Positions 1-13,261 of a stretch of 64,000 nt of DNA are shown here, piece by piece. This DNA is from Ectopseudomonas mendocina (GTDB lineage: Bacteria > Pseudomonadota > Gammaproteobacteria > Pseudomonadales > Pseudomonadaceae): positions 80,195-144,194 of the forward strand of contig NZ_VRYE01000005.1 in NCBI RefSeq assembly GCF_008041835.1. Reading direction: 5' to 3'. The position numbers and the translations under genes were made by a program. The notes below the pieces were generated by a model. It was given only the letters and a program-made list of their open reading frames with translations. It had not been told where the DNA came from and searched no databases. The first letter of the stretch is position 1. The number at the start of each line of letters is the position of its first letter.

Positions 1-1313
<1,313 letters not shown>

Positions 1314-1324
1314 AGGTGGCGGGA

Positions 1325-1347
1325 GCGACCGGAGCGGTGCCGGTCGC
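1325..1347 (-). other. Perfect 8-bp hairpin at the 5' end of the ahcY leader
   Basis: GCGACCGG and CCGGTCGC form a perfect 8-bp stem with a 7-base loop, placed between the predicted promoter and the SAH aptamer. No U tract follows, so it is not a simple terminator. It may act as a 5' stabilising stem or be a passive structure. Confidence 0.5.
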
Positions 1348-1361
1348 GGTAAAACCCGCCG

Positions 1362-1390
1362 ATTATAGCGAGCCGTGCGTCTACACCCAA
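1362..1390 (-). promoter_or_regulatory. Probable sigma-70 promoter of ahcY
   Basis: Read on the minus strand, TTGGGT (1390-1385) and TATAAT (1367-1362) are separated by 17 bases. The -10 is a perfect match and the -35 a partial one. Transcription would start near 1355, upstream of the hairpin and riboswitch. Confidence 0.6.
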
Positions 1391-1582
1391 GGCTTTCCGT
1401 CCGGTTGCTGTCGCTTACGCTTCCCCCCTGTTTCGTGCCGCACCTTGATCCGGGCCTGATCACGTGTAGCTGAACCTGGGCTGAGCGCTGCGTGTGTTGA
1501 CAGCTGTTGTGACAAGAGGTCGCTTGGCCGTACCGGGACGAGCCGCGATACTGGCGCCCCCTGTTGTCCGGAAGTTGCATCG

Positions 1583-3903
<2,321 letters not shown>

Positions 3904-4013
3904 TTATTGGGGGACTTGCGTGTGGCTTGCAGATTCGCGCGCCTTGCTTGCGTCGTCTGTCAGGATGCACTCAAGGGCCTGAGTGCGAGGCCCGGTAAAT
4001 AGGTGCTCAGGCA

Positions 4014-4046
4014 CGAAAAAGCCCCGCCAGATCGCTCTGGCGGGGC
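4014..4046 (-). terminator. Rho-independent terminator of metK
   Basis: The arms GCCCCGCCAG and CTGGCGGGGC (4021-4046) enclose a 6-base loop. On the minus strand the stem is followed by TTTTTC. It begins 16 bases after the metK stop, a textbook intrinsic terminator. Confidence 0.93.
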
Positions 4047-4062
4047 TTTCGTTTTCAGGGGC

Positions 4063-5253
4063 TTACAGGCCGGCAGCGGCGCGCAGGTCGGCGGCCTTGT
4101 CGGTGCGTTCCCAGGTGAAGGTGGTGAAGCTGTCGTCGCCTACGGTCTTGGACTGCGGCGTGCGGCCGAAGTGGCCGTAGGCGGCGGTGTCCTGGTACAT
4201 CGGGTGGAGCAGGTCGAGCATATTGGTGATGGCGTACGGACGCAGGTCGAACACCTCGCGCACCAACTGGATGATCTTATCTTCGGCGATCTTGTGGGTG
4301 CCGAAGGTGTTGATCGAGATGGAGGTCGGCTGGGCCACGCCGATGGCGTAGGACACCTGGATCTCGCAGCGCTCGGCCAGGCCGGCGGCGACGATGTTCT
4401 TGGCTACGTAACGGCCCGCGTAGGCAGCGGAGCGGTCGACCTTGGACGGGTCTTTGCCGGAGAAGGCGCCGCCACCGTGGCGGGCCATGCCGCCGTAGCT
4501 GTCGACGATGATCTTGCGCCCGGTGAGGCCACAGTCGCCCACCGGGCCACCGATGACGAAGTTGCCGGTCGGGTTGATGTGGAACTGGGTGCCGGCGTGC
4601 AGCAGTTCGGCCGGCAGGCTGTGCTTGATGATTAGCTCCATCACCGCTTCGCGCAGGTCGCTCAGGGAGATGTCCGGGTTGTGCTGGGTGGACAGCACCA
4701 CGGCGTCGATACCGACCACCTTGCCGTTCTCGTACTGGCAGGTGACCTGGGATTTGGCGTCCGGGCGCAGCCACGGCAGCAGGCCGGACTTGCGCGCTTC
4801 GGCTTGGCGCTCGACGAGCGCATGGGAGAAGCGGATCGGTGCCGGCATCAGCACGTCGGTTTCGTTGCTGGCGTAGCCGAACATCAGGCCCTGGTCGCCT
4901 GCGCCCTGGTCTTCCGGCTTGCTGCGGTCGACGCCCTGAGCGATGTCCACCGACTGCTTGCCGATGATGTTGAGCACGCCGCAGGTGGCGCCGTCGAAAC
5001 CGACGTCGCTGCTGGTGTAGCCGATGTCGTTGATCACGTCGCGGACGATCTGCTCCAGGTCGACCCAGGCACTGGTGGTGACTTCACCGGCAACGATGGC
5101 TACACCGGTCTTGACCAGGGTTTCCACGGCCACGCGGGCGTGCTTGTCCTGGGTGATGATGGCGTCGAGCACGGCATCGGAAATCTGGTCGGCGATCTTG
5201 TCCGGGTGCCCTTCGGACACGGACTCGGAGGTGAACAGGGAGTATTCGCTCAT
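4063..5253 (-). CDS. metK: S-adenosylmethionine synthetase
   Basis: Makes SAM from methionine and ATP; cytosolic. The 396-residue product has the full family length and starts [19 protein letters not shown]. It contains the GHPDK nucleotide-binding motif, the acidic-rich segment around [12 protein letters not shown] (the ATP-binding hexapeptide GAGDQG), and the P-loop-like [19 protein letters not shown]. The start at 5253 is fixed by these conserved residues and by AAGGAAC upstream. Its ATG overlaps the stop of the preceding regulator gene as ATGA (5250-5253), so metK is probably translationally coupled to and co-transcribed with that gene. A strong terminator follows. Confidence 0.98.
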   Translation of the reverse strand: MSEYSLFTSESVSEGHPDKIADQISDAVLDAIITQDKHARVAVETLVKTGVAIVAGEVTTSAWVDLEQIVRDVINDIGYTSSDVGFDGATCGVLNIIGKQSVDIAQGVDRSKPEDQGAGDQGLMFGYASNETDVLMPAPIRFSHALVERQAEARKSGLLPWLRPDAKSQVTCQYENGKVVGIDAVVLSTQHNPDISLSDLREAVMELIIKHSLPAELLHAGTQFHINPTGNFVIGGPVGDCGLTGRKIIVDSYGGMARHGGGAFSGKDPSKVDRSAAYAGRYVAKNIVAAGLAERCEIQVSYAIGVAQPTSISINTFGTHKIAEDKIIQLVREVFDLRPYAITNMLDLLHPMYQDTAAYGHFGRTPQSKTVGDDSFTTFTWERTDKAADLRAAAGL

Positions 5254-6254
5254 GGGTGGGTTCCTTGTGTGCCGTAACGTGGAGCGCTTCGCTCGCCGGG
5301 TTGGGCGAAGTGCCGTAACTGGATCTGAAAACCGTTCTTCAGACCGATATAGAGACTTTCGCCGGGAACCAGCCCGGCGGCGCTGGCCCAGCGCGATAGA
5401 TCGTCCTGCTCGAAGCCTAGCCAAAGATCGCCGCAGGCCTCGCGCGCCCAGCTCTGGTCGTGGCTGCACAGCTCGCTGATCAGCAGGCTGCCGCCCGGCG
5501 CGACCAGTTCGGCCAACTTGCGAAAGGCCTCGGCCGGTGTGGCGAAATGGTGCAGCACCATGTTCAGCACCACGCAGTCGGCCGTGACGGGCGTGTCCTG
5601 CAGGGCATCGGCCAGTTTCAGCTCGACGTTATCCAGGCCCTCGCTGGCGCAGTGCTGGCGGGCCAGTTCGAGCATGGCCGGGCTGTTGTCCAGCGCCGTG
5701 ACGCGGGCGAAACGCCGAGCCAGTTCGGGCAGGAAGGCGCCATCGCCAGGCCCGATTTCCAGCGCCGTGGCGCCCGGTGCGAAACGCAGCGCATCGAGCA
5801 GAGCCAGCAGGCTGTCGCGGTACTGCGACAGGCTGGCGATCAGGTCCTGCTGGGCCTGGAAGTTGCTGGCCATGCGCGCGAAGAAATCGCGGCTGACGGT
5901 GGCGCGCTGCTGGTGCACGGCGCTGATGCGCGTTTGCACAGCGGCGGGCAGCGGCAGGTCATCGATGTCGTCCAGCAGGGCGGCGTGCAGGCGTCCGCCG
6001 GGCAGGGCGCGGCGGTAGAAGATCGCGTTGCCCTCGCGGCGCGTGGCCACCAGGCCGGCCTGGGCCAGCACCTTGAGGTGATGACTCATGCCTGACTGAC
6101 CGATGGCGAAGATCTGCGCCAGCTCCAGCACGCCGAAGGAATCGTTGCTCAGCACGCGCAGCACGTTCAGGCGCAGCGAGTCACCGCCGGCCTTGCACAG
6201 GGCGGCGAGGGTGTCGCAGGGGTCGAATTCCAGCTCGGGTGCGTGCAGGGTCAT
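5250..6254 (-). CDS. ArsR-family regulator fused to a SAM/SAH-binding methyltransferase domain (SahR-like)
   Basis: A two-domain protein of about 334 residues. Residues 1-100 form an ArsR winged helix ([20 protein letters not shown] recognition region). Residues 140 onward form a class I methyltransferase fold with motif [16 protein letters not shown] and a post-motif aspartate ([13 protein letters not shown]). It heads the metK transcript and overlaps metK by ATGA. ArsR-type SahR regulators of methionine-cycle genes that respond to SAH are known in Proteobacteria. Assigning this gene to that role is inferred from fusion, position and the operator-like palindrome upstream. I chose ATG 6254 because homologues begin near [16 protein letters not shown]; an in-frame ATG at 6284 abuts the palindrome. 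Neither start has a clear ribosome site. Confidence 0.85.
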   Translation of the reverse strand: MTLHAPELEFDPCDTLAALCKAGGDSLRLNVLRVLSNDSFGVLELAQIFAIGQSGMSHHLKVLAQAGLVATRREGNAIFYRRALPGGRLHAALLDDIDDLPLPAAVQTRISAVHQQRATVSRDFFARMASNFQAQQDLIASLSQYRDSLLALLDALRFAPGATALEIGPGDGAFLPELARRFARVTALDNSPAMLELARQHCASEGLDNVELKLADALQDTPVTADCVVLNMVLHHFATPAEAFRKLAELVAPGGSLLISELCSHDQSWAREACGDLWLGFEQDDLSRWASAAGLVPGESLYIGLKNGFQIQLRHFAQPGERSAPRYGTQGTHP

Positions 6255-6286
6255 GGTAGCGCAGTCTAGTCGGTCATTTTTCATAC

Positions 6287-6326
6287 AGCAATACCAATAT
6301 CAAAAAGTTTTGATATTGGTATTGCT
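6287..6326. promoter_or_regulatory. 40-bp perfect palindrome (19-2-19), probable ArsR/SahR-type operator
   Basis: The left arm AGCAATACCAATATCAAAA (6287-6305) and right arm TTTTGATATTGGTATTGCT (6308-6326) are exact reverse complements around a 2-base centre. The palindrome lies 32 bases upstream of the ATG of the ArsR-methyltransferase gene and 2 bases after the end of the LysR gene. The two-base centre with long arms resembles ArsR/SmtB operators. It could also act as a terminator for the LysR transcript, but its A/T-rich core lacks a GC stem. An operator is the better reading. Confidence 0.75.
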
Positions 6327-6328
6327 GG

Positions 6329-7210
6329 CTAGCCGGCGTTCTCGCTCAGTGCCAGAAAGGCTGCGGGTGCCGGGCTCAGGCTGGCGCCCAGGCGCCAGAG
6401 CACATGCAGGTCGCGTTCGATCTGCAGATCCTGTACCTGCAGGTGGCACAGTTCACCGCTGGCCAGTTCGCGCTCCACCACCCGCTGTGACAGCCAGGCG
6501 ATGCCCTGGCCGTCTGCGAGCAGGCGCTTGAGTGCCTCGGTGCTGCCGATGGCCATGCCGGCCTGTGGTTCCAGGTCGTGGTCGCGATAGGCCTGTTCGA
6601 TGCTGGCGCGTGCGCCGGAGCCTGACTCGCGCATATACAGCGGATACGCCTGCAGGTCGCTGGCTTGCAGGCGCTCGGCCCTGGCCAGCGGGTGCAGCGG
6701 CGATGCCACCGGAAGCAGGGCATCGCGCGCCAGCAGGCGATGCGCGTAGTCGGCCTGGGCGAACGAGCCTTCGACGAAGCCCAGGCTGATGCGGCCTTCG
6801 TCCAGTTGTCGGGTCACGACGTCGGTGTTGCTAACTTCCAGGCTGACGAATATCTGTGGATGCAGAGCGCGAAAGCGGGTGAGCAGGGGTGGCAGCAGGT
6901 AAGCCCCGAGCGTGGCGCTGGCACCCAGGTGCAGCTCGCCCTGTTCGAGCTGGGCAAAGTCGCGCAGGTCGCGTTCGGCGGCGCGCTCCAGGGCGAAGAT
7001 GCGTCGCGCATAGTCATGCAGGCGCAGGCCGCCTTCGGTCAGTCGCACGCCGCGTGGCTGACGATCGAACAGGCGCAGGTCGAGGCTGGCTTCGAGATCG
7101 CGAATTTCCCGCGTAACGGCAGGCTGACTGATATGCAGGCGTTCGGCGCCGGCGCTGATGCTGCCGGCGTCTGCCACGGCAAGGAAGACCTTTAGATGAT
7201 GAAGGTTCAT
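6329..7210 (-). CDS. LysR-family transcriptional regulator
   Basis: A 293-residue DNA-binding regulator. Residues 1-60 hold the LysR helix-turn-helix (MNLHHLKVFLAVADAGSIS, then AAERLHISQPAVTREIRDLE in similar form). Residues 90-290 form a periplasmic-binding-protein-like effector domain (LGASATLGAYLLPPLLTRF). The effector domain resembles the CysL/CbbR-type branch, but the ligand cannot be read from sequence. It is divergent from the TDT-family transporter at 7320 with about 110 bases between the starts, so it most likely controls that gene and itself from the shared AT-rich promoter region. No clear ribosome-binding site is visible before the ATG. Confidence 0.9.
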   Translation of the reverse strand: MNLHHLKVFLAVADAGSISAGAERLHISQPAVTREIRDLEASLDLRLFDRQPRGVRLTEGGLRLHDYARRIFALERAAERDLRDFAQLEQGELHLGASATLGAYLLPPLLTRFRALHPQIFVSLEVSNTDVVTRQLDEGRISLGFVEGSFAQADYAHRLLARDALLPVASPLHPLARAERLQASDLQAYPLYMRESGSGARASIEQAYRDHDLEPQAGMAIGSTEALKRLLADGQGIAWLSQRVVERELASGELCHLQVQDLQIERDLHVLWRLGASLSPAPAAFLALSENAG

Positions 7211-7319
7211 GACTTTGTATAAGTGAAAAGTATGGGTTGGATGCTGAATATGTATTTTTCATATGGCAAGCCAATTCTTACCCTTGCGCCATCACTCATG
7301 TCACGGGACTACCCGACTC

Positions 7320-8474
7320 ATGCCACGCCCCTTCAGTCGTTTACCCGAGCCGCTCGCCTTTATCCGTCACTTCACGCCCAGCTGGTTTGCCATGACCATG
7401 GGCACCGGTGTGCTGGCGCTGGTGATCGTTTATCTGCCCTGGAAGCTGCCTGGATTGCTGATGCTCGCCGAGGGTCTGTGGTTTGTCGCGGTCAGTCTGT
7501 TCGCGCTGTTCAGCCTGCTGTTTCTGCTGCGCCTGACGCTGTTTCGCGAAACCATCTGGCCGATGCTGCTGCACCCGGTGCAGTCGATGTTTCTCGGCGC
7601 GATCCCGATGGGTCTGGCGGTGCTGATCAAGGGCTTGCTGCTGTTCGGCGTGCCACGTTGGGGCGAGGGCGTCTATGCGCTGGCCCATGCGCTGTGGTGG
7701 CTGGATGCGGCGCTGGCACTGCTTGGTGCGTTGCTGGTGCCCTATCTGATGTTCACCCGCCAGCACCATGCGCTGGAAAAACTCACCGCGGTCTGGCTGC
7801 TACCGATTGTCGCACCGGAGGTCGCCGCCAGCACGGCAGGCGCGCTGGCGCCGCATCTGGCGGCCGAGGCGGCGCAACAGTTATTGGTGGCTGGTTTCGT
7901 GCTCTGGGGATTGTCGCTGTCGCTGGCGTTCTCGCTGATCACACTGGTGCTGCTGCGCCTGGCCCTGCACAAACTGCCGGATACCGATTTTGCCGCCACC
8001 AGCTGGCTACCGCTGGGGCCGCTGGCCACCGGTTGCCTGGGGTTGCTGAGCATGGGGCAGGCGGCGCCGCTGGCCTTTGCCGGTACGCCGCTGGTGGGCG
8101 CCGCCGAGCTGGCGCGGGATCTCGGTCTGATCGGCGGCCTGGCGCTGTGGGGCGCGGGCTTGTGGTGGCTGGTGATCGCCACGCTGTTCACCCGCCACTA
8201 CATTCGCGACAACATGCCGTTCAACCTCGGCTGGTGGGGGTTCACCTTCCCGCTGGGGGTATTCGCCCTGGCCACCTTCGAGCTGCAGGCGATGACCGGG
8301 CTGAGCTTCTTCGCCTTCATCGGTCTGCTGCTGGCGGTGCAACTGGCGGCGGTCTGGACGTTGGTGTTCAGTCGCACACTCGCCGGCGTCTGGCATGGTG
8401 AGTTGTTTCAGGCGCCCTGCCTGGGCGGGCCGGGCAGTCCGGCGGTGAGCGTTCTGAGCGAACAGGCGGGCTGA
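7320..8474 (+). CDS. TDT/SLAC1-type transporter (TehA-like, possible sulfite exporter)
   Basis: An integral membrane protein of 384 residues with about ten hydrophobic helices. It has the family opening segment [17 protein letters not shown] near residue 20 and [19 protein letters not shown] near residue 300, both typical of the voltage-dependent anion channel/TDT family (TehA, SLAC1, Ssu1, Mae1). Substrates in the family include sulfite, malate, anions and tellurite-related compounds, and the sequence does not decide which applies here. The ATG at 7320 is chosen because [20 protein letters not shown] matches the family start; the upstream in-frame ATG at 7263 would add unconserved residues. 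Divergent LysR gene beside it. Confidence 0.85.
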   Translation: MPRPFSRLPEPLAFIRHFTPSWFAMTMGTGVLALVIVYLPWKLPGLLMLAEGLWFVAVSLFALFSLLFLLRLTLFRETIWPMLLHPVQSMFLGAIPMGLAVLIKGLLLFGVPRWGEGVYALAHALWWLDAALALLGALLVPYLMFTRQHHALEKLTAVWLLPIVAPEVAASTAGALAPHLAAEAAQQLLVAGFVLWGLSLSLAFSLITLVLLRLALHKLPDTDFAATSWLPLGPLATGCLGLLSMGQAAPLAFAGTPLVGAAELARDLGLIGGLALWGAGLWWLVIATLFTRHYIRDNMPFNLGWWGFTFPLGVFALATFELQAMTGLSFFAFIGLLLAVQLAAVWTLVFSRTLAGVWHGELFQAPCLGGPGSPAVSVLSEQAG

Positions 8475-8518
8475 TTTGCTCTCTACGACCATCTGTCATT
8501 GCCCCATGGGGGCTGGCT

Positions 8519-8546
8519 GGGCGAAAATAGGCGTCTTTTTTCGCCC
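8519..8546. other. Inverted repeat in the tkt leader
   Basis: GGGCGAAAA (8519-8527) pairs with TTTTCGCCC (8538-8546) around a 10-base spacer, 38 bases before the tkt ATG. It could be a 5' untranslated hairpin or an operator. No U tract follows it on the plus strand. Confidence 0.4.
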
Positions 8547-8583
8547 CCTTCATTCAGAAGCAGCCCCCGTAGGAGATTCAGCG

Positions 8584-10584
8584 ATGCCCAGCCGTCGTGA
8601 GCGAGCCAATGCCATTCGTGCCCTGAGCATGGATGCCGTGCAGAAAGCCAACAGCGGCCACCCCGGTGCCCCCATGGGTATGGCGGACATCGCCGAAGTG
8701 CTGTGGCGCGACTACCTGAAGCACAACCCGCAGAACCCGAACTTCGCCGACCGTGACCGCTTCGTGCTGTCCAACGGCCATGGTTCGATGCTGATCTATT
8801 CGCTGCTGCACCTGACCGGCTACGACCTGTCCATCGACGACCTGAAGAACTTCCGTCAGCTGCACAGCAAGACCCCGGGCCACCCGGAATACGGCTACAC
8901 CCCGGGCGTGGAAACCACCACCGGCCCGCTCGGCCAGGGCATCGCCAACGCTGTCGGCTTCGCCATCGCCGAGAAGGTGCTGGGCGCGCAGTTCAACCGC
9001 GAAGGCCACACCATCGTCGACCACAACACCTATGTGTTCCTCGGTGACGGCTGCATGATGGAAGGCATCAGCCATGAAGTCTGCTCGCTGGCCGGCACCC
9101 TTGGCCTGGGCAAGCTGATCGCCTTCTACGACGACAACGGCATCTCCATCGACGGCGAGGTCGAGGGCTGGTTCACCGATGATACGCCCAAGCGCTTCGA
9201 AGCCTACGGCTGGCAGGTGATCCGCAATGTCGACGGCCATGATGCCGAAGAAATCAAGATGGCCATTGATACCGCGCGCAAGACTACGGATCAGCCGACC
9301 CTGATCTGCTGCAAGACCACCATCGGTTTTGGTTCGCCGAACAAGCAGGGCAAGGAAGAGTGCCACGGCGCGCCGCTGGGCAATGATGAAATCGCCCTGA
9401 CCCGCGCCGCGCTGGGCTGGAACCATGGCCCGTTCGAAATCCCCGCCGAGATCTACGCCGAGTGGGACGCCAAGGAAGCCGGCGCTGCCGCCGAAGCCGC
9501 CTGGAACGAAAAGTTCGCCGCTTACGCCGCTGCCCATCCCGAGCTGGCTGCCGAGTTCAAGCGCCGCATGGCCGGTGAGCTGCCGGGCGATTTTGCCGAG
9601 AAGGCCAGCGCCTATATCCAAGAGGTCGCCGCCAAGGGCGAGACCATCGCCAGCCGCAAGGCCAGCCAGAACGCGCTGAATGCCTTCGGCCCGCTGCTGC
9701 CGGAATTCCTTGGCGGTTCGGCCGACCTGGCCGGCTCCAACCTGACCCTGTGGAAGGGCTGCAAGGGCGTATCCGCCGAAGACGCCTCCGGCAACTACAT
9801 ATTCTACGGCGTGCGCGAGTTCGGCATGAGCGCGATCATGAACGGCGTCGCCCTGCACGGCGGTTTCGTGCCGTACGGCGCGACCTTCCTGATCTTCATG
9901 GAATACGCGCGCAATGCCGTGCGCATGTCCGCGCTGATGAAGCAGCGCGTGCTGTACGTGTTCACCCACGACTCCATCGGCCTCGGCGAAGATGGCCCGA
10001 CTCACCAGCCAATCGAGCAACTGGCCAGCCTGCGTGGCACGCCGAACCTCGACACCTGGCGCCCGGCCGATGCCGTGGAATCCGCCGTGGCCTGGAAATA
10101 CGCCATCGAGCGTGCCGATGGTCCGAGTGCCCTGGTATTCAGCCGTCAGAACCTGCCGCACCAGAGCCGCGATGCTCAGCAATTGGCTAACGTCGCGCGC
10201 GGTGGCTACGTGCTCAAGGACAGCGCCGGTGAGCCGGAACTGATCCTCATCGCCACCGGTTCGGAAGTCGGCCTGGCCATGCAGGCCGCCGCCAAGCTGG
10301 AAGAGCAGGGTCGCCAGGTGCGCGTCGTTTCCATGCCGTCCACCAGCGTGTTCGACCAGCAGGACGCGGCCTACAAGCAGGACGTGCTGCCGCTGCAGGT
10401 CGGTGCGCGCATCGCCATCGAGGCCTCGCACGCCGACTACTGGTACAAGTACGTCGGCCTGGAAGGTCGCATCATCGGCATGACCAGCTTCGGCGAGTCG
10501 GCCCCGGCTCCGGCCCTGTTCGAGCACTTCGGCTTCACCGTCGACAACATCGTCGCCACTGCCGAAGAACTGCTGGACGCCTGA
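8584..10584 (+). CDS. tkt: Transketolase
   Basis: Thiamine-diphosphate enzyme that moves two-carbon units in the non-oxidative pentose phosphate pathway. 666 residues, full family length. The thiamine pyrophosphate motif begins [12 protein letters not shown] near residue 155, with the family signature around [20 protein letters not shown] at the N-terminus and the C-terminal ligand region EDGPTHQP near residue 470. The ATG at 8584 is preceded by TAGGAG at 8571. It begins the tkt-epd-pgk-fba run, the usual Pseudomonas arrangement of central carbon genes, with a repeat-containing 120-base gap before epd. Confidence 0.98.
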   Translation: MPSRRERANAIRALSMDAVQKANSGHPGAPMGMADIAEVLWRDYLKHNPQNPNFADRDRFVLSNGHGSMLIYSLLHLTGYDLSIDDLKNFRQLHSKTPGHPEYGYTPGVETTTGPLGQGIANAVGFAIAEKVLGAQFNREGHTIVDHNTYVFLGDGCMMEGISHEVCSLAGTLGLGKLIAFYDDNGISIDGEVEGWFTDDTPKRFEAYGWQVIRNVDGHDAEEIKMAIDTARKTTDQPTLICCKTTIGFGSPNKQGKEECHGAPLGNDEIALTRAALGWNHGPFEIPAEIYAEWDAKEAGAAAEAAWNEKFAAYAAAHPELAAEFKRRMAGELPGDFAEKASAYIQEVAAKGETIASRKASQNALNAFGPLLPEFLGGSADLAGSNLTLWKGCKGVSAEDASGNYIFYGVREFGMSAIMNGVALHGGFVPYGATFLIFMEYARNAVRMSALMKQRVLYVFTHDSIGLGEDGPTHQPIEQLASLRGTPNLDTWRPADAVESAVAWKYAIERADGPSALVFSRQNLPHQSRDAQQLANVARGGYVLKDSAGEPELILIATGSEVGLAMQAAAKLEEQGRQVRVVSMPSTSVFDQQDAAYKQDVLPLQVGARIAIEASHADYWYKYVGLEGRIIGMTSFGESAPAPALFEHFGFTVDNIVATAEELLDA

Positions 10585-10596
10585 GTTGAGAACGAC

Positions 10597-10682
10597 GCTG
10601 TAGTGGTGGATCGGGGCGCGTAACTGGCGCCCTGTTCATCCACCGTTACAGCGCCCGGTGGATCGATGAAGCGCGATCCACC
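10597..10682. repeat. Two tandem REP-like hairpins between tkt and epd
   Basis: The first hairpin pairs GCTGTAGTGGTGGAT (10597-10611) with ATCCACCGTTACAGC (10638-10652), 13 of 15 positions matching. The second pairs GGTGGATCG (10657-10665) with CGATCCACC (10674-10682) perfectly. Both carry the GGTGGAT/ATCCACC core common in intergenic repeats of this genus. Confidence 0.7.
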
Positions 10683-10704
10683 CTACGTTCATCCGAGACC
10701 TCTT

Positions 10705-11772
10705 ATGTCCAATCGCCCCTATCGTGTCGCCCTCAACGGTTATGGCCGCATCGGCCGTTGCGTGCTGCGCGCGCTGCACGAGCGTGGCGATTCGGCGAGC
10801 CTGGAAATCGTTGCGTTGAACGACCTGGCCGATCAGGCCAGCATCGAATACCTGACCCGCTTCGACTCCACCCACGGGCGCTTTCCCGGCGAGGTGAAGG
10901 TCGATGGCGACTGCCTGCACATTAACGGCGACTGCGTGAAGGTGCTGCGCCAGAGCGAGCCCGAGGCCATCGACTGGGCAGCGCTGGACATCGATCTGCT
11001 GCTCGAGTGCTCCGGGCAGTACGTCACCCGTGCCGAGGCGCAACGCTTCATCGAAGCCGGTGCGCCGCGGGTGTTGCTGTCGCAGCCGATGGCCAGCGAG
11101 GCGGATATCGACGCCACTGTCGTCTTTGGCGTCAATCAGCAGTGCCTGAGCGGTGCCGAGCGCCTAGTGTCGAATGCGTCCTGTACCACCAACTGCGGCG
11201 TGCCGCTGCTGAAACTTCTCGATGAGGTGGTGGGTCTGGAGTACGTCTCCATTACCACCATCCACTCTGCGATGAACGACCAACCGGTGATCGATGCCTA
11301 CCACCACGAAGACCTGCGCCGCACGCGCTCGGCCTTCCAGTCGGTGATCCCGGTATCCACCGGGTTGGCGCGGGGTATCGAGCGTCTGCTGCCGGAACTG
11401 ACCGGGCGTATCCAGGCCAAGGCCATCCGCGTGCCGACGGTCAACGTCTCGTGCCTGGACATCACCCTGCAGACGGCGCGCGATACTTCGGCAGAAGAGA
11501 TCAACCGCGTGCTGCGTCAGGCGGCGGAGAGTGGCCCGCTCAGGGGGCTGCTGGCCTACACCGAATTGCCGCACGCCAGCTGCGACTTCAACCACGACCC
11601 GCACTCGGCCATCGTCGACGGCAGCCAGACCCGCGTGTCCGGCCCGCGCCTGGTCAACCTGCTGGCCTGGTTCGACAACGAGTGGGGGTTTGCCAACCGC
11701 ATGCTCGATGTTGCTGAACATTTTCTCGCTGTATCCACTTCCTCCGTACCACCAGCCTTTGTGAAGGACTGA
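10705..11772 (+). CDS. epd: Erythrose-4-phosphate / glyceraldehyde-3-phosphate dehydrogenase (Epd type)
   Basis: NAD-dependent dehydrogenase, 355 residues. It has the N-terminal Rossmann segment VALNGYGRIGRCVLRAL and the catalytic ASCTTN sequence (residues around 155, SNASCTTNCGVPLLKLLDE), plus the WFDNEWGF C-terminal motif. In Pseudomonas this copy beside tkt and pgk is annotated Epd, which oxidises erythrose-4-phosphate for vitamin B6 synthesis; activity on glyceraldehyde-3-phosphate cannot be excluded from sequence. The ATG at 10705 matches the conserved start MSNRPYRVALNGYG. It ends 3 bases before pgk. Confidence 0.92.
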   Translation: MSNRPYRVALNGYGRIGRCVLRALHERGDSASLEIVALNDLADQASIEYLTRFDSTHGRFPGEVKVDGDCLHINGDCVKVLRQSEPEAIDWAALDIDLLLECSGQYVTRAEAQRFIEAGAPRVLLSQPMASEADIDATVVFGVNQQCLSGAERLVSNASCTTNCGVPLLKLLDEVVGLEYVSITTIHSAMNDQPVIDAYHHEDLRRTRSAFQSVIPVSTGLARGIERLLPELTGRIQAKAIRVPTVNVSCLDITLQTARDTSAEEINRVLRQAAESGPLRGLLAYTELPHASCDFNHDPHSAIVDGSQTRVSGPRLVNLLAWFDNEWGFANRMLDVAEHFLAVSTSSVPPAFVKD

Positions 11773-11775
11773 TCC

Positions 11776-12936
11776 ATGACCGTTCTGAAGATGACCGACC
11801 TCGACCTCGCTGGTAAGCGCGTGTTGATCCGCGAAGACCTCAACGTCCCGGTGAAGGACGGTGTGGTCAAGAGCGATGCGCGTATCCTCGCCTCCCTGCC
11901 GACCATCAAGCTGGCGCTGGAAAAAGGCGCGGCCGTGCTGGTTTGCTCGCACCTGGGCCGCCCGGAAGAGGGCGTCTACAGCGAGGAAGACAGCCTGGCG
12001 CCGGTCGCGGCCTACCTGAGCAAGGCGCTCGGTCGTGACGTGCCGCTGGTCAAGGACTACCTCGATGGCGTCGACGTCGCACCGGGCGAGTTGGTGCTGC
12101 TGGAGAACGTGCGCTTCAACAAGGGCGAAAAGAAGAACACCGATGAGCTGGCCCAGCAGTACGCCGCGCTGTGCGACGTGTTCGTGATGGACGCCTTCGG
12201 TACCGCTCACCGCGCCCAGGGTTCGACCCATGGTGTGGCCAAGTTCGCCAAGGTCGCCTGCGCCGGCCCGCTGCTGGCTGCCGAGCTGGATGCCCTGGGC
12301 AAGGCGCTGGACAAGCCGGCGCGGCCAATGCTGGCCATCGTTGCCGGCTCCAAGGTGTCGACCAAGCTCGACGTGCTCAACTCCCTGGCCGATATCTGCG
12401 ACTCGCTGATCGTCGGCGGCGGCATCGCCAACACCTTCCTCGCCGCTGCCGGCCTGCCAGTGGGCAAGTCGCTGTACGAGGCCGATCTGGTCGACACCGC
12501 CAAGGCCATCGCGGCCAAGGTCAGCGTACCGCTGCCGGTTGACGTGGTGGTGGCCAAGGCCTTCGCCGAGGATGCCGAGGCCACCGTCAAGGCGGTCAAG
12601 GACGTGGCCGAGGACGACATGATCCTCGACATCGGCCCGCAAACCGCGGCGATGTTCGCCGAGATGCTCAAGGCCTCGCAGACCATCCTGTGGAACGGCC
12701 CGGTCGGCGTGTTCGAGTTCGACCAGTTCGGCAATGGCACCAAGGCGCTGGCCCTGGCCATCGCTGAAAGCCCGGCGTTCTCCATCGCCGGCGGTGGCGA
12801 CACCCTGGCGGCCATCGACAAGTACGGCGTGGCCGAGCAGATCTCCTACATTTCCACCGGTGGCGGCGCGTTCCTCGAGTTCGTCGAAGGCAAGGTGCTG
12901 CCGGCTGTGGAAGTGCTGGAGCAGCGCGCGCAGTAA
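11776..12936 (+). CDS. pgk: Phosphoglycerate kinase
   Basis: Glycolytic kinase that transfers phosphate between 1,3-bisphosphoglycerate and ADP. 386 residues, usual bacterial length. The signature [15 protein letters not shown] is near residue 17, the substrate region [12 protein letters not shown] near residue 55, and the nucleotide-binding [19 protein letters not shown] and [14 protein letters not shown] motifs are present. The ribosome site AAGGA sits inside the last codons of epd, 3 bases upstream of the ATG region, indicating co-transcription and tight coupling with epd. Confidence 0.98.
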   Translation: MTVLKMTDLDLAGKRVLIREDLNVPVKDGVVKSDARILASLPTIKLALEKGAAVLVCSHLGRPEEGVYSEEDSLAPVAAYLSKALGRDVPLVKDYLDGVDVAPGELVLLENVRFNKGEKKNTDELAQQYAALCDVFVMDAFGTAHRAQGSTHGVAKFAKVACAGPLLAAELDALGKALDKPARPMLAIVAGSKVSTKLDVLNSLADICDSLIVGGGIANTFLAAAGLPVGKSLYEADLVDTAKAIAAKVSVPLPVDVVVAKAFAEDAEATVKAVKDVAEDDMILDIGPQTAAMFAEMLKASQTILWNGPVGVFEFDQFGNGTKALALAIAESPAFSIAGGGDTLAAIDKYGVAEQISYISTGGGAFLEFVEGKVLPAVEVLEQRAQ

Positions 12937-13065
12937 CCCTCGTCGGCAGGGCTGCCAACCCCGGTCTGCTAGGGTGAAGGGCGAGCCTCTTCACCCGGGC
13001 GGATTAAACCCCGGGGCAATCGGACGGTCTGTTGTAACTGGATCAACCGAACAAGGAGTCATGCC

Positions 13066-13248
13066 ATGGGCAAGTTTGCCGTGTTGAGCGTTATCGGATT
13101 GTTTTTGGCCGGCTGTGCCGGTGGGCGCGAAGAGGCCTGTGAGGTCTTCAGTCCGGCACAGATCGATCTGCCGACCACGCAGGACGAGCAGCGAGTGGAA
13201 GAAAATAGCGGCTCACCAACCGGCGCAGTGCCGGAGCAGCGCTGCTGA
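13066..13248 (+). CDS. Small putative lipoprotein between pgk and fba
   Basis: 60 residues. The N-terminus MGKFAVLSVIGLFLAGCAGG is a short signal with an LAGC lipobox, so a 45-residue acidic tail would be lipid-anchored. The tail ends in EQRC and contains a second Cys (EEACEVF). AAGGAG lies 8 bases upstream of this ATG, which decides between it and the ATG at 13061 in another frame. No family is recognised. It is followed 13 bases later by an MliC-like lipoprotein gene, with which it is probably co-transcribed. Confidence 0.75.
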   Translation: MGKFAVLSVIGLFLAGCAGGREEACEVFSPAQIDLPTTQDEQRVEENSGSPTGAVPEQRC

Positions 13249-13261
13249 CAGGGAGCGACAG

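Noticed and set aside
7211..7319. Specific LysR box between the LysR gene and the transporter
   Set aside because: The region is AT-rich with several T-N11-A matches, so no single site can be chosen.
8578..10527. Long antisense frame across tkt
   Set aside because: High-GC shadow of a strongly conserved gene; no ribosome site, no recognised domain. The same applies to antisense frames over ahcY, metK, dgcA, dgcB and fbp.
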